From Deltaproteobacteria bacterium (GTDB taxonomy: Bacteria; Myxococcota_A; Polyangia; Haliangiales; JADYYK01): a DNA stretch of 64,000 bases. The number at the start of each line of letters is the position of its first letter. The first letter of the stretch is position 1. The position numbers and the translations under genes are program-made. Positions 8,746 to 18,504 of the stretch are shown piece by piece. Location: assembly GCA_020853705.1 (NCBI GenBank), contig JADYYK010000133.1, forward strand, positions 1-64,000. Direction: 5' to 3'. The notes below the pieces were generated by a model. It had not been told where the DNA came from. It saw only the letters and a program-made list of their open reading frames with translations, and ran no database searches.

Positions 8746-9804
8746 ATGAAGTTCGTGAAGGCGCTCCCGGCTCTACTGTGCGTTGTGACACTGGCGACCG
8801 TGGGTTGCCGCATCGAGGACCGGGGCACTGCGCCGCGCCAGCAGCCGGGGTACTATGGGCAGCCGCAGCCGGGGCAGCCGGGCTATGGCCAGCCGGGGCA
8901 GCCGGCGCCGGGGTACCTGCAGCCGGGGCAGCCCGGGTATGTGCAGCCGGGCCAGCCTGGCTATCCGGCGACCTATCCGCAGCCGTCACAGGCGCCCGCC
9001 GCGAGCGGTGGCTGGACCGGGGGCGCGACCTCGACCGCGCGGCCGCAGGGCGTGGTCAAGGACCTGTCGCCGACCACCGGGCCGGTGGGCACCGGCGTCG
9101 TCATCATGGGTGACAACTTCGCCAACGACGGCAGCCTCACCGTCACCTTCATCAGCGACGACAACACGGTGGCCTCGGTGGCGCGGCCGATCGCGGTGAC
9201 CCAGAAGCGCATCGACGTCATCGTGCCGCCGGGTGCGCGCACCGGGCGCATGGTGGTGACCGCGTGGCAGCAGCCGGTCGGCGAGGCGCGCTTCATCGTC
9301 ACTGGCGAGGACGCCTTCACGCGGCCGGTGGCGCCCGACCGCGGCCTGGTCGGCCAGCTGTGGCCGCTGCAGCCGGGCGTGCAGAAGCTGCCCGACTTCG
9401 CGACGCTGGGCATCCCGCTGACCACCGTCGTCGTGCCCGCGCTGGACATCGCCTCGCGCGAGCCGCCGGTCACCATCGCCAGCATGGCCGGCCCGCCGCT
9501 GCTGGAGAACTACGCCATGCGCTTCTCGGGCACGCTGAACGTCGCCAGCGCGGGTCGCTACACGTTCGCTCTGGCCGCCGACGACGGAGCGCGGGTGGCG
9601 ATAGACGGCAAGTGGGTCGTCACCAACGACGGCGTGCACGCGGTGACCACGATGCAGGGCGACACCGACCTGGCCGCCGGGCCGCACCGCGTGGTGGTCG
9701 AGTACTTCCAGGGCGCCAAGTCGCCGATCGCGCTGCAGCTGCTGTGGGCGCCGGTCGGCGGGGCGTTGACCCTGGTTGGACCGGAGCTGTTCAGCCGGCT
9801 GTAG
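8746..9804 (+). CDS. Lipoprotein with IPT/TIG and PA14 domains
   Basis: This 352-residue secreted lipoprotein has signal peptide residues 1-20 and lipobox LATVGC with Cys21. Residues 30-85 are a Gln/Pro/Gly/Tyr-rich linker with five or so PGQPGY-type repeats. An IPT/TIG immunoglobulin-like domain (about 100-180) carries LSPTTGPVGTGVVIMGDNF, and a PA14 β-barrel (about 215-350) carries AGRYTFALAADDGARVAID and a VVVEYFQG strand. PA14 domains often bind carbohydrate, so a surface-adhesion or matrix role is plausible. GGAGG six bases before ATG 8746 fixes the start. The next gene begins 34 bp downstream and may be cotranscribed. Confidence 0.9.
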   Translation: MKFVKALPALLCVVTLATVGCRIEDRGTAPRQQPGYYGQPQPGQPGYGQPGQPAPGYLQPGQPGYVQPGQPGYPATYPQPSQAPAASGGWTGGATSTARPQGVVKDLSPTTGPVGTGVVIMGDNFANDGSLTVTFISDDNTVASVARPIAVTQKRIDVIVPPGARTGRMVVTAWQQPVGEARFIVTGEDAFTRPVAPDRGLVGQLWPLQPGVQKLPDFATLGIPLTTVVVPALDIASREPPVTIASMAGPPLLENYAMRFSGTLNVASAGRYTFALAADDGARVAIDGKWVVTNDGVHAVTTMQGDTDLAAGPHRVVVEYFQGAKSPIALQLLWAPVGGALTLVGPELFSRL

Positions 9805-9838
9805 AAATCGGATACTCTCGCGCGGGGGGGCCTGCCAA

Positions 9839-11095
9839 ATGGGGATTCTCAGTCACATCAAGGGTTCGCTCGGGATGTCGGGCGTGACCATCGCGCAGAA
9901 CCTGCCCAAGGGGCAGAGCTACAAGCTGCGCCCGGGCGAGACCATCAAGGGCTCGATGGTGCTCAAGGGTGGCAGCAAGGCGTGGGACATCACGCTGCTG
10001 GACGTGCGCCTCGAACAGGACCACCTCAAGGTCGAGACCCACAAGATCGGCGCCAAGGAGGAGCGCAAGGAGGTCCACACCTACAAGGTGCTCGACCGCT
10101 TCTTCGTGGCGGGCAAGTTCGCGCTGGGCGGTGGCGAGAGCCGCAGCTACGAGTTCGACCTCCCGACCGACCCGCGCTGGGCCGCGCCGCAGGACGGCAT
10201 GTCGTATCGCCTGGTCGCCGAGGTGCAGATCCCCAACGCCGCCGACGACACCTCGATCCGCACCGTCGAGTTCCAGGTCGACGCCGCCGTCGCAGCCGCG
10301 CCGCAGGGAGCCTACGCGACGCCGACCATCCCGATGCCGATGCAGGGCGGTGGCGTGCCTGGCCTGGCGCCGCCGATGCCGATGCCGATGGGTGTGCCGC
10401 CGCTGGGCGCACCCGGTGGCGTGCCGCCGCTGGGGCCGCCGCCGCTGGCCCCGCCGATGCTGGGGGGAGTGCCGCCGCTGGGCGCGCCCATGGGTGGAGT
10501 GCCGCCGCTGCCGCCGAACCCCGATCAGATGCTGGCGCTGGCACGCCAGCAGGCCAGCTCCGGGCAGCTCGAGGAGGCCATCGCGACCGCGCAGCGCTCG
10601 CTGGCGGCCGACACCACGCCGGGCGAGACCCTGCTGTTCATCGGCAGCCTGCACCAGCAGGCCGGCCGCAAGGAGCAGGCGGCGCAGTCGTTCTGGATGG
10701 CGTCCGCGCGCGAGGCCGCGAACCCGGCCATCGTGGCCGGCTCGGTGCGGGCGCTGATCGATCTCGGCGAGCTCGACCGCGCCGCGGCCTGCGTCGAGAA
10801 CGCGCGCGCCGGCCACGCCCAGTCGGCACTGCTGCACACGCTCGAGGGCGAGGCCTTCCTGCGCAAGCAGGACTACCGCACCGCCGCCGCCAAGCTGGGG
10901 GTCGCCGACCAGCTGTGGGTGGCGTCGCCGGCGCGCGACGCCGCCCAGCATGCCCACTGCGATGGCATGCGCGCGTACGCGCTGTACCAGGCTGGTGACT
11001 ACGCCAACGCAGCCGCGCTGGCCAAGCGCGCGACCTCGGTGGCGCCCGGCCACCCCTGGGCGACGCCGGTGCTGCAGGCGCTGGGGCAGGCCTGA
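9839..11095 (+). CDS. Spo0M/arrestin-like protein fused to TPR repeats
   Basis: This 418-residue cytoplasmic protein has an N-terminal domain (about 1-155) of the Spo0M (SpoOM) arrestin-like family: LPKGQSYKLRPGETIKGSMVLKGG and the YEFDLPTDPRWAAP strand region. A Pro/Met/Gly-rich hinge (about 165-235) has repeated GVPPLGAP units. The C-terminal half (238-418) consists of Ala-rich helical pairs typical of tetratricopeptide repeats. Spo0M in Bacillus influences sporulation and development; a protein-scaffold role here is inference. ATG 9839 was chosen because it starts the conserved domain directly (MGILSHIKG). Confidence 0.85.
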   Translation: MGILSHIKGSLGMSGVTIAQNLPKGQSYKLRPGETIKGSMVLKGGSKAWDITLLDVRLEQDHLKVETHKIGAKEERKEVHTYKVLDRFFVAGKFALGGGESRSYEFDLPTDPRWAAPQDGMSYRLVAEVQIPNAADDTSIRTVEFQVDAAVAAAPQGAYATPTIPMPMQGGGVPGLAPPMPMPMGVPPLGAPGGVPPLGPPPLAPPMLGGVPPLGAPMGGVPPLPPNPDQMLALARQQASSGQLEEAIATAQRSLAADTTPGETLLFIGSLHQQAGRKEQAAQSFWMASAREAANPAIVAGSVRALIDLGELDRAAACVENARAGHAQSALLHTLEGEAFLRKQDYRTAAAKLGVADQLWVASPARDAAQHAHCDGMRAYALYQAGDYANAAALAKRATSVAPGHPWATPVLQALGQA

Positions 11096-11137
11096 CCAGG
11101 CGAACGCCCCCCGGCCAGGCAATCTTGCTGCACGATC

Positions 11138-11166
11138 TTGCAACCCACCGTATCTGACCTCATTAT
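11138..11166 (+). promoter_or_regulatory. Candidate sigma-70 promoter
   Basis: TTGCAA (11138-11143) and CATTAT (11161-11166) are separated by 17 bp in a locally AT-richer stretch, each matching 4 of 6 consensus positions. Transcription would start near 11173 and run into the structured leader. Confidence 0.4.
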
Positions 11167-11340
11167 AGGTAGCATGAGCACCCGGTCGCGACTTGCGGCG
11201 TCCCCATTGTGGGGCCGTCGGGTTCGCGCCGACTCGGGCGCCCGTGCGCCCCACAACGAACACCCGATGTGGCGCGTGCCGCATCATCCCGGGCAAGTGC
11301 CCCACGGGTGCCGCCTGACGGCGGGGGAGGAGAAGACGAC

Positions 11341-11385
11341 ATGAGTAAACGTAGTGGCTTCGCTGTGGAGGCGAATCGCTGCTGA
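11341..11385 (+). CDS. 14-codon ORF in the leader (MSKRSGFAVEANRC)
   Basis: A GGGGGAGGAG Shine-Dalgarno lies about 9 bases before ATG 11341. The peptide is 14 residues, ends in Cys, and stops at TGA 11383, 31 bp before a strong terminator hairpin. It could be a leader peptide, a tiny secreted or modified peptide, or chance. There is no resemblance I can name. Confidence 0.4.
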   Translation: MSKRSGFAVEANRC

Positions 11386-11416
11386 ACCTCCCTGCGAGGC
11401 TCTGCAAGTCCATCGA

Positions 11417-11448
11417 GGGGCGGCTCCGACTGGAGCCGCCCCTTTCTT
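11417..11448 (+). terminator. Rho-independent terminator
   Basis: A perfect 11-bp stem (ggggcggctcc / ggagccgcccc) with loop gact is followed by tttctt. It ends the leader transcript 19 bp before the thiolase start, so it could also act as an attenuator for that gene. Confidence 0.85.
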
Positions 11449-11466
11449 CATCTATAGTCCCTGGCC

Positions 11467-12669
<1,203 letters not shown>

Positions 12670-13541
12670 AGCACGCGGCCCAGGCCGACGCAGCCCACCA
12701 CCATGCCGACGGCGGCGCCGGCCAGCACCAGCCAGGGCAGCGTCGGCCCGCCGCCCAGCGCCGGTGCGGGCGCGAGGACGGCGCGCTCGGGCAGGAGGTA
12801 GAAGGTGGCGTTGTACAGCGCGTGGGTCGCCATCGGGAGCGCCAGCCCGCCCGAGCGCCGCGCCAGGATGGCGTTGCCGAGGCCGAGCAGGAACAGGATC
12901 CCCCCGGCGCGCAGGCTCATGTGCGCGACCGCGAACAGCAGCGCGGTCAGGACGGCGCCCGCTGGCACGCCGTAGCGCCGCGCCAGCCCGCCGCGCAGCG
13001 CGCCGCGGAACACCAGCTCCTCGATCAGGGGCGCCATCACGATGGTCGCCACCATGGTCAGCACGCGCGCGACCTCGGCGTCGGGGAAGAAGACGAACTT
13101 GTACAGCGCCAGCTCCTTGGCGCTGCGCGGCAAGAGGTGCAGCAGCAGGGCCTCGGCGTCGGCGGCCAGGATCGACGCACAGGGCGCCACCAGCAGCGCC
13201 AGCCCCAGCCACGACGGTCGCAGCGGCCCGATCCAGCCGACGATGGGGCGCGGATCCTCGGCCCGCGTGGTGAAGCGCACCGCCGCCAGCGCCAGCGCGC
13301 CGCCGACCAGCTGCCCGGCCAGGAGGCGCAGCGCGCCGGGCACCGCGGGTACGTCGAAGGCGTCACGCACCTTGATGCCATCGAGCCGCAGCAGCGCATA
13401 CAGCGCGATCTCGACCACCAGCTGGCCGATCACGAAGGCCGCCAGCACGAACGGCCCGACCAGCCAGCTCACCCCGCGCAGTGGCGGCTCACCCTCGGAG
13501 CCCGGGCCTGCTGCGGGTGCGGAGGCGGACACCGCGCGAGT

Positions 13542-15128
13542 CTAGCCGCGACGTCGCCGACGCACGAGCCAGAATCCAAGCCCCACCAGGCCCAGCGCGG
13601 CGAGGCCGGTGGCGCCGCTCGCGGGCTGCGCGCGGCCCCCGACGCGGCAGCCACAGCCGCCGTCGTCGTCGCCCGGCAAACCGCCCGCGTCGCCGCCCCC
13701 GGCGTCGGCCGCGCCGCCGCTGTCGAGCCCCCCGGCGTCGACTGGCAGCGTGGCGACCACCTGCACCGTCAGCTCGCGGGCATCGTCGCGCGCGGTGCGA
13801 TCACCCGGCAGCGCCGCGGTCAGCTCGGCGCGCACGGTGTACGTCCCCAGCGGCAGCCCCGACGTCGCCAGCGCGTACTGCTTCACCAGCATGGCGCCGT
13901 CGGCGACCGCCACGCGCTCCTGCGGCGCCAGCGCGCCGGTCAGCCCGCTCAGCGGCTCGACCCACGGCGTATCCAGCCGCACCGTCGCCGCGGTCTTGCC
14001 GCGGTTGTCGACCACGACCTCCAACATCACCGTGCTGCCCTCGAGCACCATCACGGAGCCCTCGACGCCGTTGCCCGCCAGGCGCGACACCAGCACGTCG
14101 GGCACCACGTCATCCATCCACTTCTTGACCAGGCCCGCGCTGTGCAGGATGGCCACCGGCACCAGGTCACGCGCGAAGTTCTGCGTCATCGGTGTCGAGT
14201 TGGCGACATAGCGATCGCGCGTCGGATTCAGCGGATCGACGAAGTTCTTGTCGATCACCGGCGTGTACTTGGTCTCCTCGAGGTAGTACCAGCCCGGCTG
14301 CTCGAGCACGTTGTCGACGTTGGCGATCTCCTCCCACCACTCGTCGTCGGCGGTGGGATCGCCGTCATAGTTGCCGAGGTCGGGCACCGTGATGTCCCAC
14401 TGCCCGTCGGTCGCGTTCCAGTGCAGGTCGGGGTACATCTCCTTCAGGCGCCCGGTCGGCGCCGCGGTGTTGCGCAGATCCGCCGGGAAGCGGTTCCTGA
14501 AGTAGGCCTGCCGCGCGGCCCCGTTCCAGTAGTCGCGCAGCGTGGGGTAGCTGGGGATGGCGGCGCCGGTCGCTGGCCGCGGCAGATCGGCGTCGGTGTC
14601 CGACCGCGTGCGATCACGGCAGTAGTTCTCGTAGTCCTCGGGCTCCTGGGGGCCGTGGATGTCGAGGTGGGTGTGCGCGGGCACCGTCGCGTCCTGCACC
14701 AGGTGGATGACCTGGCCCAGGCAGCGATAGGCCACCTGCACCGAGCCGGGCGCGCCCGAGCGATACGCCGTCACCGCGTCGGTCCAGTCGCACTCGTTCT
14801 GCGCGTTGGCCTCGGCGGCCCAGTGGTACGAGCTCGGGAAGTCGCTGAAGCCCGGGAAGCGCAGCCCGTGATCGTCGATGGGCCGGTAGAAGTGGTGCAT
14901 GACCCGGATGGTCACCGGGTTGGCGTCCCCGTCGGCGAGGTCATCCTCGTGCTCGACGCCATACTTGAGGTCATCGAGGTGGGTCAGCGCCTCGTCATAC
15001 TCGCCGCGGGTGCCCCGGGTCATCAGCACGCCGCCGGCCTGCTGCATGATCCAGCGGTGGGTGTTGACCTCGTAGGCCCACGCCAGGCGGGGAATCAGGA
15101 ACACTGCCAGCAGCCACCGTGTACGCAC
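13542..15128 (-). CDS. Secreted zinc-dependent phospholipase C-fold protein with MYXO-CTERM-like tail
   Basis: This 528-residue exported protein starts at GTG 15128 with a G-rich ribosome site. Signal peptide WLLAVFLIPRLAWA is followed by YEVNTHRWIMQ, MHHFYRP and LGQVIHLVQDATVPAHTH, the His/Asp metal-ligand pattern of the phospholipase C/S1-P1 nuclease fold. A β-rich middle (about 340-450) looks like an extracellular Ig-type module. The C-terminus has a Cys motif (GGCGC), a hydrophobic helix ending FWLV and RRRRRG, the architecture of the MYXO-CTERM sorting signal of Myxococcota. A longer ATG start at 15188 would put non-hydrophobic residues before the signal and overlap the divergent ABC gene; it is rejected. 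It probably degrades an extracellular lipid or nucleic-acid substrate. Confidence 0.87.
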   Translation of the reverse strand: MRTRWLLAVFLIPRLAWAYEVNTHRWIMQQAGGVLMTRGTRGEYDEALTHLDDLKYGVEHEDDLADGDANPVTIRVMHHFYRPIDDHGLRFPGFSDFPSSYHWAAEANAQNECDWTDAVTAYRSGAPGSVQVAYRCLGQVIHLVQDATVPAHTHLDIHGPQEPEDYENYCRDRTRSDTDADLPRPATGAAIPSYPTLRDYWNGAARQAYFRNRFPADLRNTAAPTGRLKEMYPDLHWNATDGQWDITVPDLGNYDGDPTADDEWWEEIANVDNVLEQPGWYYLEETKYTPVIDKNFVDPLNPTRDRYVANSTPMTQNFARDLVPVAILHSAGLVKKWMDDVVPDVLVSRLAGNGVEGSVMVLEGSTVMLEVVVDNRGKTAATVRLDTPWVEPLSGLTGALAPQERVAVADGAMLVKQYALATSGLPLGTYTVRAELTAALPGDRTARDDARELTVQVVATLPVDAGGLDSGGAADAGGGDAGGLPGDDDGGCGCRVGGRAQPASGATGLAALGLVGLGFWLVRRRRRG

Positions 15129-15165
15129 AGTCCCCCATTCTAGATGATCGTGATATCTACGGCGC

Positions 15166-15888
15166 GTGATCGCCGTCTCCGACCTCACCGTGCGCTATGG
15201 CAAGCGCCTCGCCGTGGACCGCCTCAGCCTCAGCGTGGCGCCCGGCGAGATCGTCGGCCTGCTGGGCCCCAACGGCGCCGGCAAGAGCACGACCATGATG
15301 GCCATCGCCGGGGTGTGCGCCATCGACGGCGGCAAGATCAGCGTGGACGGCGTCGACATCACGACCCAGCCCGAGCGCGCGCTGCGTCGCCTCGGCGTGG
15401 CCGACCAGCCGCCGACGCTGTACGAGTTCCTCACCGTCAGCGAGCACCTGGCCTTCGTGGCCGAGGCCCGCGGCAAGCCCGACCCGGCGCGCGCGGACGG
15501 CCTGCTGGCGCGCCTGGGCCTGGGCGACGCCGCCAAGCGGCTGTGTCGCGAGCTGTCGTTCGGCATGCGCCAGCGTGTCTCGCTGGCGGCCGCCTTGGTA
15601 GGGGACGTAGCTGCCTTATTGATCGACGAGTCGCTGAACGGCCTCGACCCGCACGCCGCGCGCGCTGGCCGCGAGGTCATCGAGGCCGCCGCCGCCGAGG
15701 GCGCCGCCGTCATCATGTCGACGCACCTCCTCGGCATCGCCGAGCGCGTGTGCAGCCGCCTGATCATCATGGAGGCCGGCCGCATCAAGCGCGAGGTCGT
15801 CGCCGACGAGCTCGCCGAGCTGCGCAAGCAGGGCGCCGGCGCGCTCGAGGAGCTGTACCTCGGACTGGTCGGGGCGAGCGCGACGTGA
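15166..15888 (+). CDS. ABC transporter ATP-binding protein
   Basis: This 240-residue ABC ATPase has Walker A GPNGAGKST (34-42), signature ELSFGMRQR, Walker B AALLIDESLNGLDP and a switch His in STHLLG. The layout fits ABC-2 exporters (CcmA/NatA-like). The start is GTG 15166. The downstream permease begins at a GTG overlapping this gene's stop codon, so the two form a coupled pair. The gene is divergent from the phospholipase-like gene with 37 bp between starts. Substrate unknown. Confidence 0.95.
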   Translation: MIAVSDLTVRYGKRLAVDRLSLSVAPGEIVGLLGPNGAGKSTTMMAIAGVCAIDGGKISVDGVDITTQPERALRRLGVADQPPTLYEFLTVSEHLAFVAEARGKPDPARADGLLARLGLGDAAKRLCRELSFGMRQRVSLAAALVGDVAALLIDESLNGLDPHAARAGREVIEAAAAEGAAVIMSTHLLGIAERVCSRLIIMEAGRIKREVVADELAELRKQGAGALEELYLGLVGASAT

Positions 15889-17222
15889 CCCCGAGCGCGC
15901 CCGCGCCGGTGCCCGCGCCTGCCACCCAGGCACCAGTGTCCGAGGCCCACGCGATGACCGCGCGTCGCATCGCCGCGCGCGCCCGCCTGGAGGCCACGCG
16001 CGCGCGCGGTCCGCTGGGCTGGCTGCTGGCGGGATGGCCGCTCGCGCTGGGCGCGGTCGCCGCCGCGCTGGGTTACCGCAGCGGTGGCGTGGCCTGGCCG
16101 CTCGCCATCGGCCTCGGCGGCGCCACCCTGGTCGTGCTGGGCGGCCCCTGGGCGCTGTTCTGGCGCGCCGACGCCGCCGCGCTGGCGCGGCTGCCCATCG
16201 GCGGGCGCGTGCATCTGCGCGTGGGCCTGATGCACGCGGCCCGGCGCGCCGCGCTGTTCATCGTCGGCACCGCCATCGCGGCGGCGCCCGCGCTGGTGGC
16301 CTCCGACGGCCCCGACTTCGACCCTGCGCTGCGCGCGCTCGCGCTGTGCAGCGCCGCCCTGGTCTGCGCTGCGCTGGCCGGACCATCGTCCGCGCTGCTC
16401 GGCGGCGCGCTGCTGGCACAGCCGCAGGCCAGCCGCACCAAGCTCGACATCCTGGAGCCTGGCGGCCCGCCGCCTACCCAGCTGCTCCCGCTCATCCCCT
16501 CGATCGCCGCCAGCATCCTGCTCGCGGCCACGCTGGCCGCCATCCCCTGGGTGACGCGTGGGAAGGTGCCTCTATGGGTCCCGTATACGTGGGCACCCTT
16601 TGTTGCCCTGACGATGCTGGCCGCGGTGCTGACCGTGGCGGCGCGCGCCGCGGCTCCCGGCTGGTATCGCCGGGCCTGGCTCGCCATCATCGCCCTGGAT
16701 CGCGCGCGACCCATCTGGATCGAGCGCACCAGCGCGGGTCCGCTCGAGGCAGCCTGGGGACGGCTCTTGATGATGACGACGACCCACGCGGGCACCCTCA
16801 CCCTCTATCGCAAGGACATCACCAACCTGCGGCGCCGCTACCCGGCGGCCTACGCGGCCAGCGGCGCGGGCATGATCGCGCTCATCGCGGTCGGCATCTG
16901 GGTCCGAGGCGAGGCACATGTTCAGTCCGTGCTGCTGCTGGCCGGCGGCCTCGCGGTGTACCAGGTCGTGATGGCGTGGCGTGCCCTGCGCCCACCGGTC
17001 GAGCACCTGCGCCTGCTGCACATGTTGCCGCTGCCACGCAGCGCGGCGATGCGCGCGAAGGCTTCGTATCTCTTCCTGCGTCTGGCCATGTGTGTCGGCC
17101 TCGCCGGTGTCCCCGCACTGCTGCGCGGCCCCGAGCCCGCGCTGGTCGGCGTCGGTCTCGGCGCGCTCATCGTCGGTGGCCTGCTCGCGGGGATCACGCT
17201 CATCAGCCGGGCGCGCCCCTGA
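15885..17222 (+). CDS. ABC transporter permease, ABC-2-like
   Basis: This 445-residue polytopic membrane protein has roughly ten hydrophobic segments in paired hairpins (for example WPLALGAVAAALGY, AALFIVGTAIAAAPALV, LGALIVGGLLAGITLIS). GTG 15885 overlaps the ATPase stop codon (GTGA), so it is the cognate membrane subunit. ATG 15954 is a possible later start, which would remove a Pro/Ala-rich cytoplasmic lead. Basic Arg-rich loops fit the positive-inside rule. No substrate can be assigned. Confidence 0.8.
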   Translation: MTPSAPAPVPAPATQAPVSEAHAMTARRIAARARLEATRARGPLGWLLAGWPLALGAVAAALGYRSGGVAWPLAIGLGGATLVVLGGPWALFWRADAAALARLPIGGRVHLRVGLMHAARRAALFIVGTAIAAAPALVASDGPDFDPALRALALCSAALVCAALAGPSSALLGGALLAQPQASRTKLDILEPGGPPPTQLLPLIPSIAASILLAATLAAIPWVTRGKVPLWVPYTWAPFVALTMLAAVLTVAARAAAPGWYRRAWLAIIALDRARPIWIERTSAGPLEAAWGRLLMMTTTHAGTLTLYRKDITNLRRRYPAAYAASGAGMIALIAVGIWVRGEAHVQSVLLLAGGLAVYQVVMAWRALRPPVEHLRLLHMLPLPRSAAMRAKASYLFLRLAMCVGLAGVPALLRGPEPALVGVGLGALIVGGLLAGITLISRARP

Positions 17223-17357
17223 CACGAAATTCTCGGCGCGCAAGTCGATCTGGCTGCGATTCATGAACGGTGTTATTGTGGCGCCGGCTTTCAGTCGGAG
17301 CCCTGGTTCAATGGCAGGTCCACGGCCCACGAGGGCCCAGGAAAGGGAGGCACGGCG

Positions 17358-17837
17358 ATGAGAGGTGGAACTCCAGGTAGGGTATGGATCACGGCGATGT
17401 TGTGCCTGATTGGCGGCGCACTTGCGGCGGCGAGCTTCATCGTCGCCAAGAAGCCCGACGCCAAGAAGGCGATGGACAAGATTGCGCCCTACCAGGGCAT
17501 CATCGGTGTCATCGCCCTGATCTGGGGCCTCTACGACACGTACTTCTGGCTGCTGGGCACCGAGGGTTCGTTCGTCCGCAAGATCTTCACCAGCGGCTTC
17601 CCGGGCATCCCCGGCAAGTACAAGCTGCTGGGCTACTCGATGTACTGGGTCGGCATCCTGCAGATCCTCCTCGGCGTGCTGCTCGGCTACGGTCTCATCG
17701 CCTCCAAGGTCGGTGGCAAGAACCCCGAGATGGCCGCCAAGGGCGAGGCCATGCAGAAGAAGCTGGCGGGCATCCAGACGCCGCTCGGCTTCGTCGCCAT
17801 CATCACTGGCGCGATCTGGCTGCTCTGCGCGTTCTGA
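17358..17837 (+). CDS. Small polytopic membrane protein, unknown function
   Basis: This 159-residue protein has about four hydrophobic helices: WITAMLCLIGGALAAASFIVA, IIGVIALIWGLYDTYFWLL, WVGILQILLGVLLGYGLIA and LGFVAIITGAIWLLCAF. The loops are Lys-rich. AGGGAGG lies about nine bases before ATG 17358. It stands alone between the ABC pair and nrdR and is followed by a clear terminator. I do not recognise the family. Confidence 0.85.
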   Translation: MRGGTPGRVWITAMLCLIGGALAAASFIVAKKPDAKKAMDKIAPYQGIIGVIALIWGLYDTYFWLLGTEGSFVRKIFTSGFPGIPGKYKLLGYSMYWVGILQILLGVLLGYGLIASKVGGKNPEMAAKGEAMQKKLAGIQTPLGFVAIITGAIWLLCAF

Positions 17838-17859
17838 TCGACGCCTGATCCAGCTTCAC

Positions 17860-17896
17860 GCGAACGCCTGGACTTCGGTTCAGGCGTTCGCATTTT
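17860..17896 (+). terminator. Rho-independent terminator
   Basis: An 11-bp perfect stem (gcgaacgcctg / caggcgttcgc) with a 10-nt loop is followed by atttt. It closes the small membrane-protein gene and isolates nrdR. Confidence 0.9.
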
Positions 17897-17944
17897 CGGG
17901 CCCGGCATTTGGACGGCGCGCCTCGGCCGTGCGACGATCTTTCC

Positions 17945-18493
17945 GTGCAGTGCCCGTTCTGCGATCACCCCGAGTCGAAGGTCACTGACTCGCGTCCGAC
18001 CCCGACCGGCGGCATCAAGCGCCGTCGCGAGTGCGAGCGCTGCGGCCTGCGCTTCACCACCTTCGAGCACGTCGAGCGCCCGATGCCCGCGGTGGTCAAG
18101 CGCTCCGGCGCGCAGGAGCCGTTCGACCGCGACAAGCTGCTGCGCACCCTGCTCCGGGTGGCGCGCGGTCGCCCCCTCGCCAGCGGCGCAGCCTCCAAGC
18201 TGGTCGACCTGACGCGCGAGATCGAGGTCGAGCTGTCCAAGATCAAGGACCGGGTGCCCTCGCTGCGCATCGCCGAGCTGCTGGTGCAGCGCCTCGAGCC
18301 GCTCGATCGACTGACCTGGGAGCGCTTCGCGTCGCACTACCGGCGCGAGGACGGCGCCTCCCTGTTCGAGCCCGAGCGCACCGGCCCGCGCTCGCGCCAG
18401 CTACAGATGTTCGCCCCACCCGAGCCCGCCGGCGGCGCCCCGGCGCCGCCCCCGGCCGAGCCGCGCGGTCGCAAGGCCTCGCGCGGCGGCTGA
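17945..18493 (+). CDS. nrdR: Transcriptional repressor NrdR
   Basis: This 182-residue NrdR controls ribonucleotide reductase genes through NrdR boxes. The N-terminal zinc ribbon CPFCDHPESKVTDSR with RRRECERCGLRFTTFE is followed by an ATP-cone (about 47-140: VVKRSGAQEPFDRDKL). The family start (V/M)QCPFC fixes GTG 17945. An extra about 35-residue Pro/Ala-rich tail lies beyond the usual length. No nrd operon lies in the window. Confidence 0.95.
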   Translation: MQCPFCDHPESKVTDSRPTPTGGIKRRRECERCGLRFTTFEHVERPMPAVVKRSGAQEPFDRDKLLRTLLRVARGRPLASGAASKLVDLTREIEVELSKIKDRVPSLRIAELLVQRLEPLDRLTWERFASHYRREDGASLFEPERTGPRSRQLQMFAPPEPAGGAPAPPPAEPRGRKASRGG

Positions 18494-18504
18494 CCCGCGC
18501 CACG

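Larger units (their letters stand above)
11096..11466. other. 371-bp intergenic region with structured leader or ncRNA candidate
   Basis: No long gene is supported here. The region holds a candidate promoter, several GC-rich hairpins (for example cccca-ttg-tgggg at 11202-11214), a 14-codon ORF with a good ribosome site, and a strong terminator, all just before the thiolase gene. The predicted transcript would be about 275 nt. It matches no RNA family I recognise: tmRNA, 6S, SRP and RNase P signatures are absent. Confidence 0.55.

Noticed and set aside
9791-11413. 540-residue minus-strand frame
   Set aside because: Antisense of the Spo0M-TPR gene and the leader region; composition is His/Arg/Gly-biased with no domains.
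11341-11460. Possible selenocysteine read-through at TGA 11383
   Set aside because: The only downstream hairpin is a clear intrinsic terminator, and the extended product resembles no selenoprotein.
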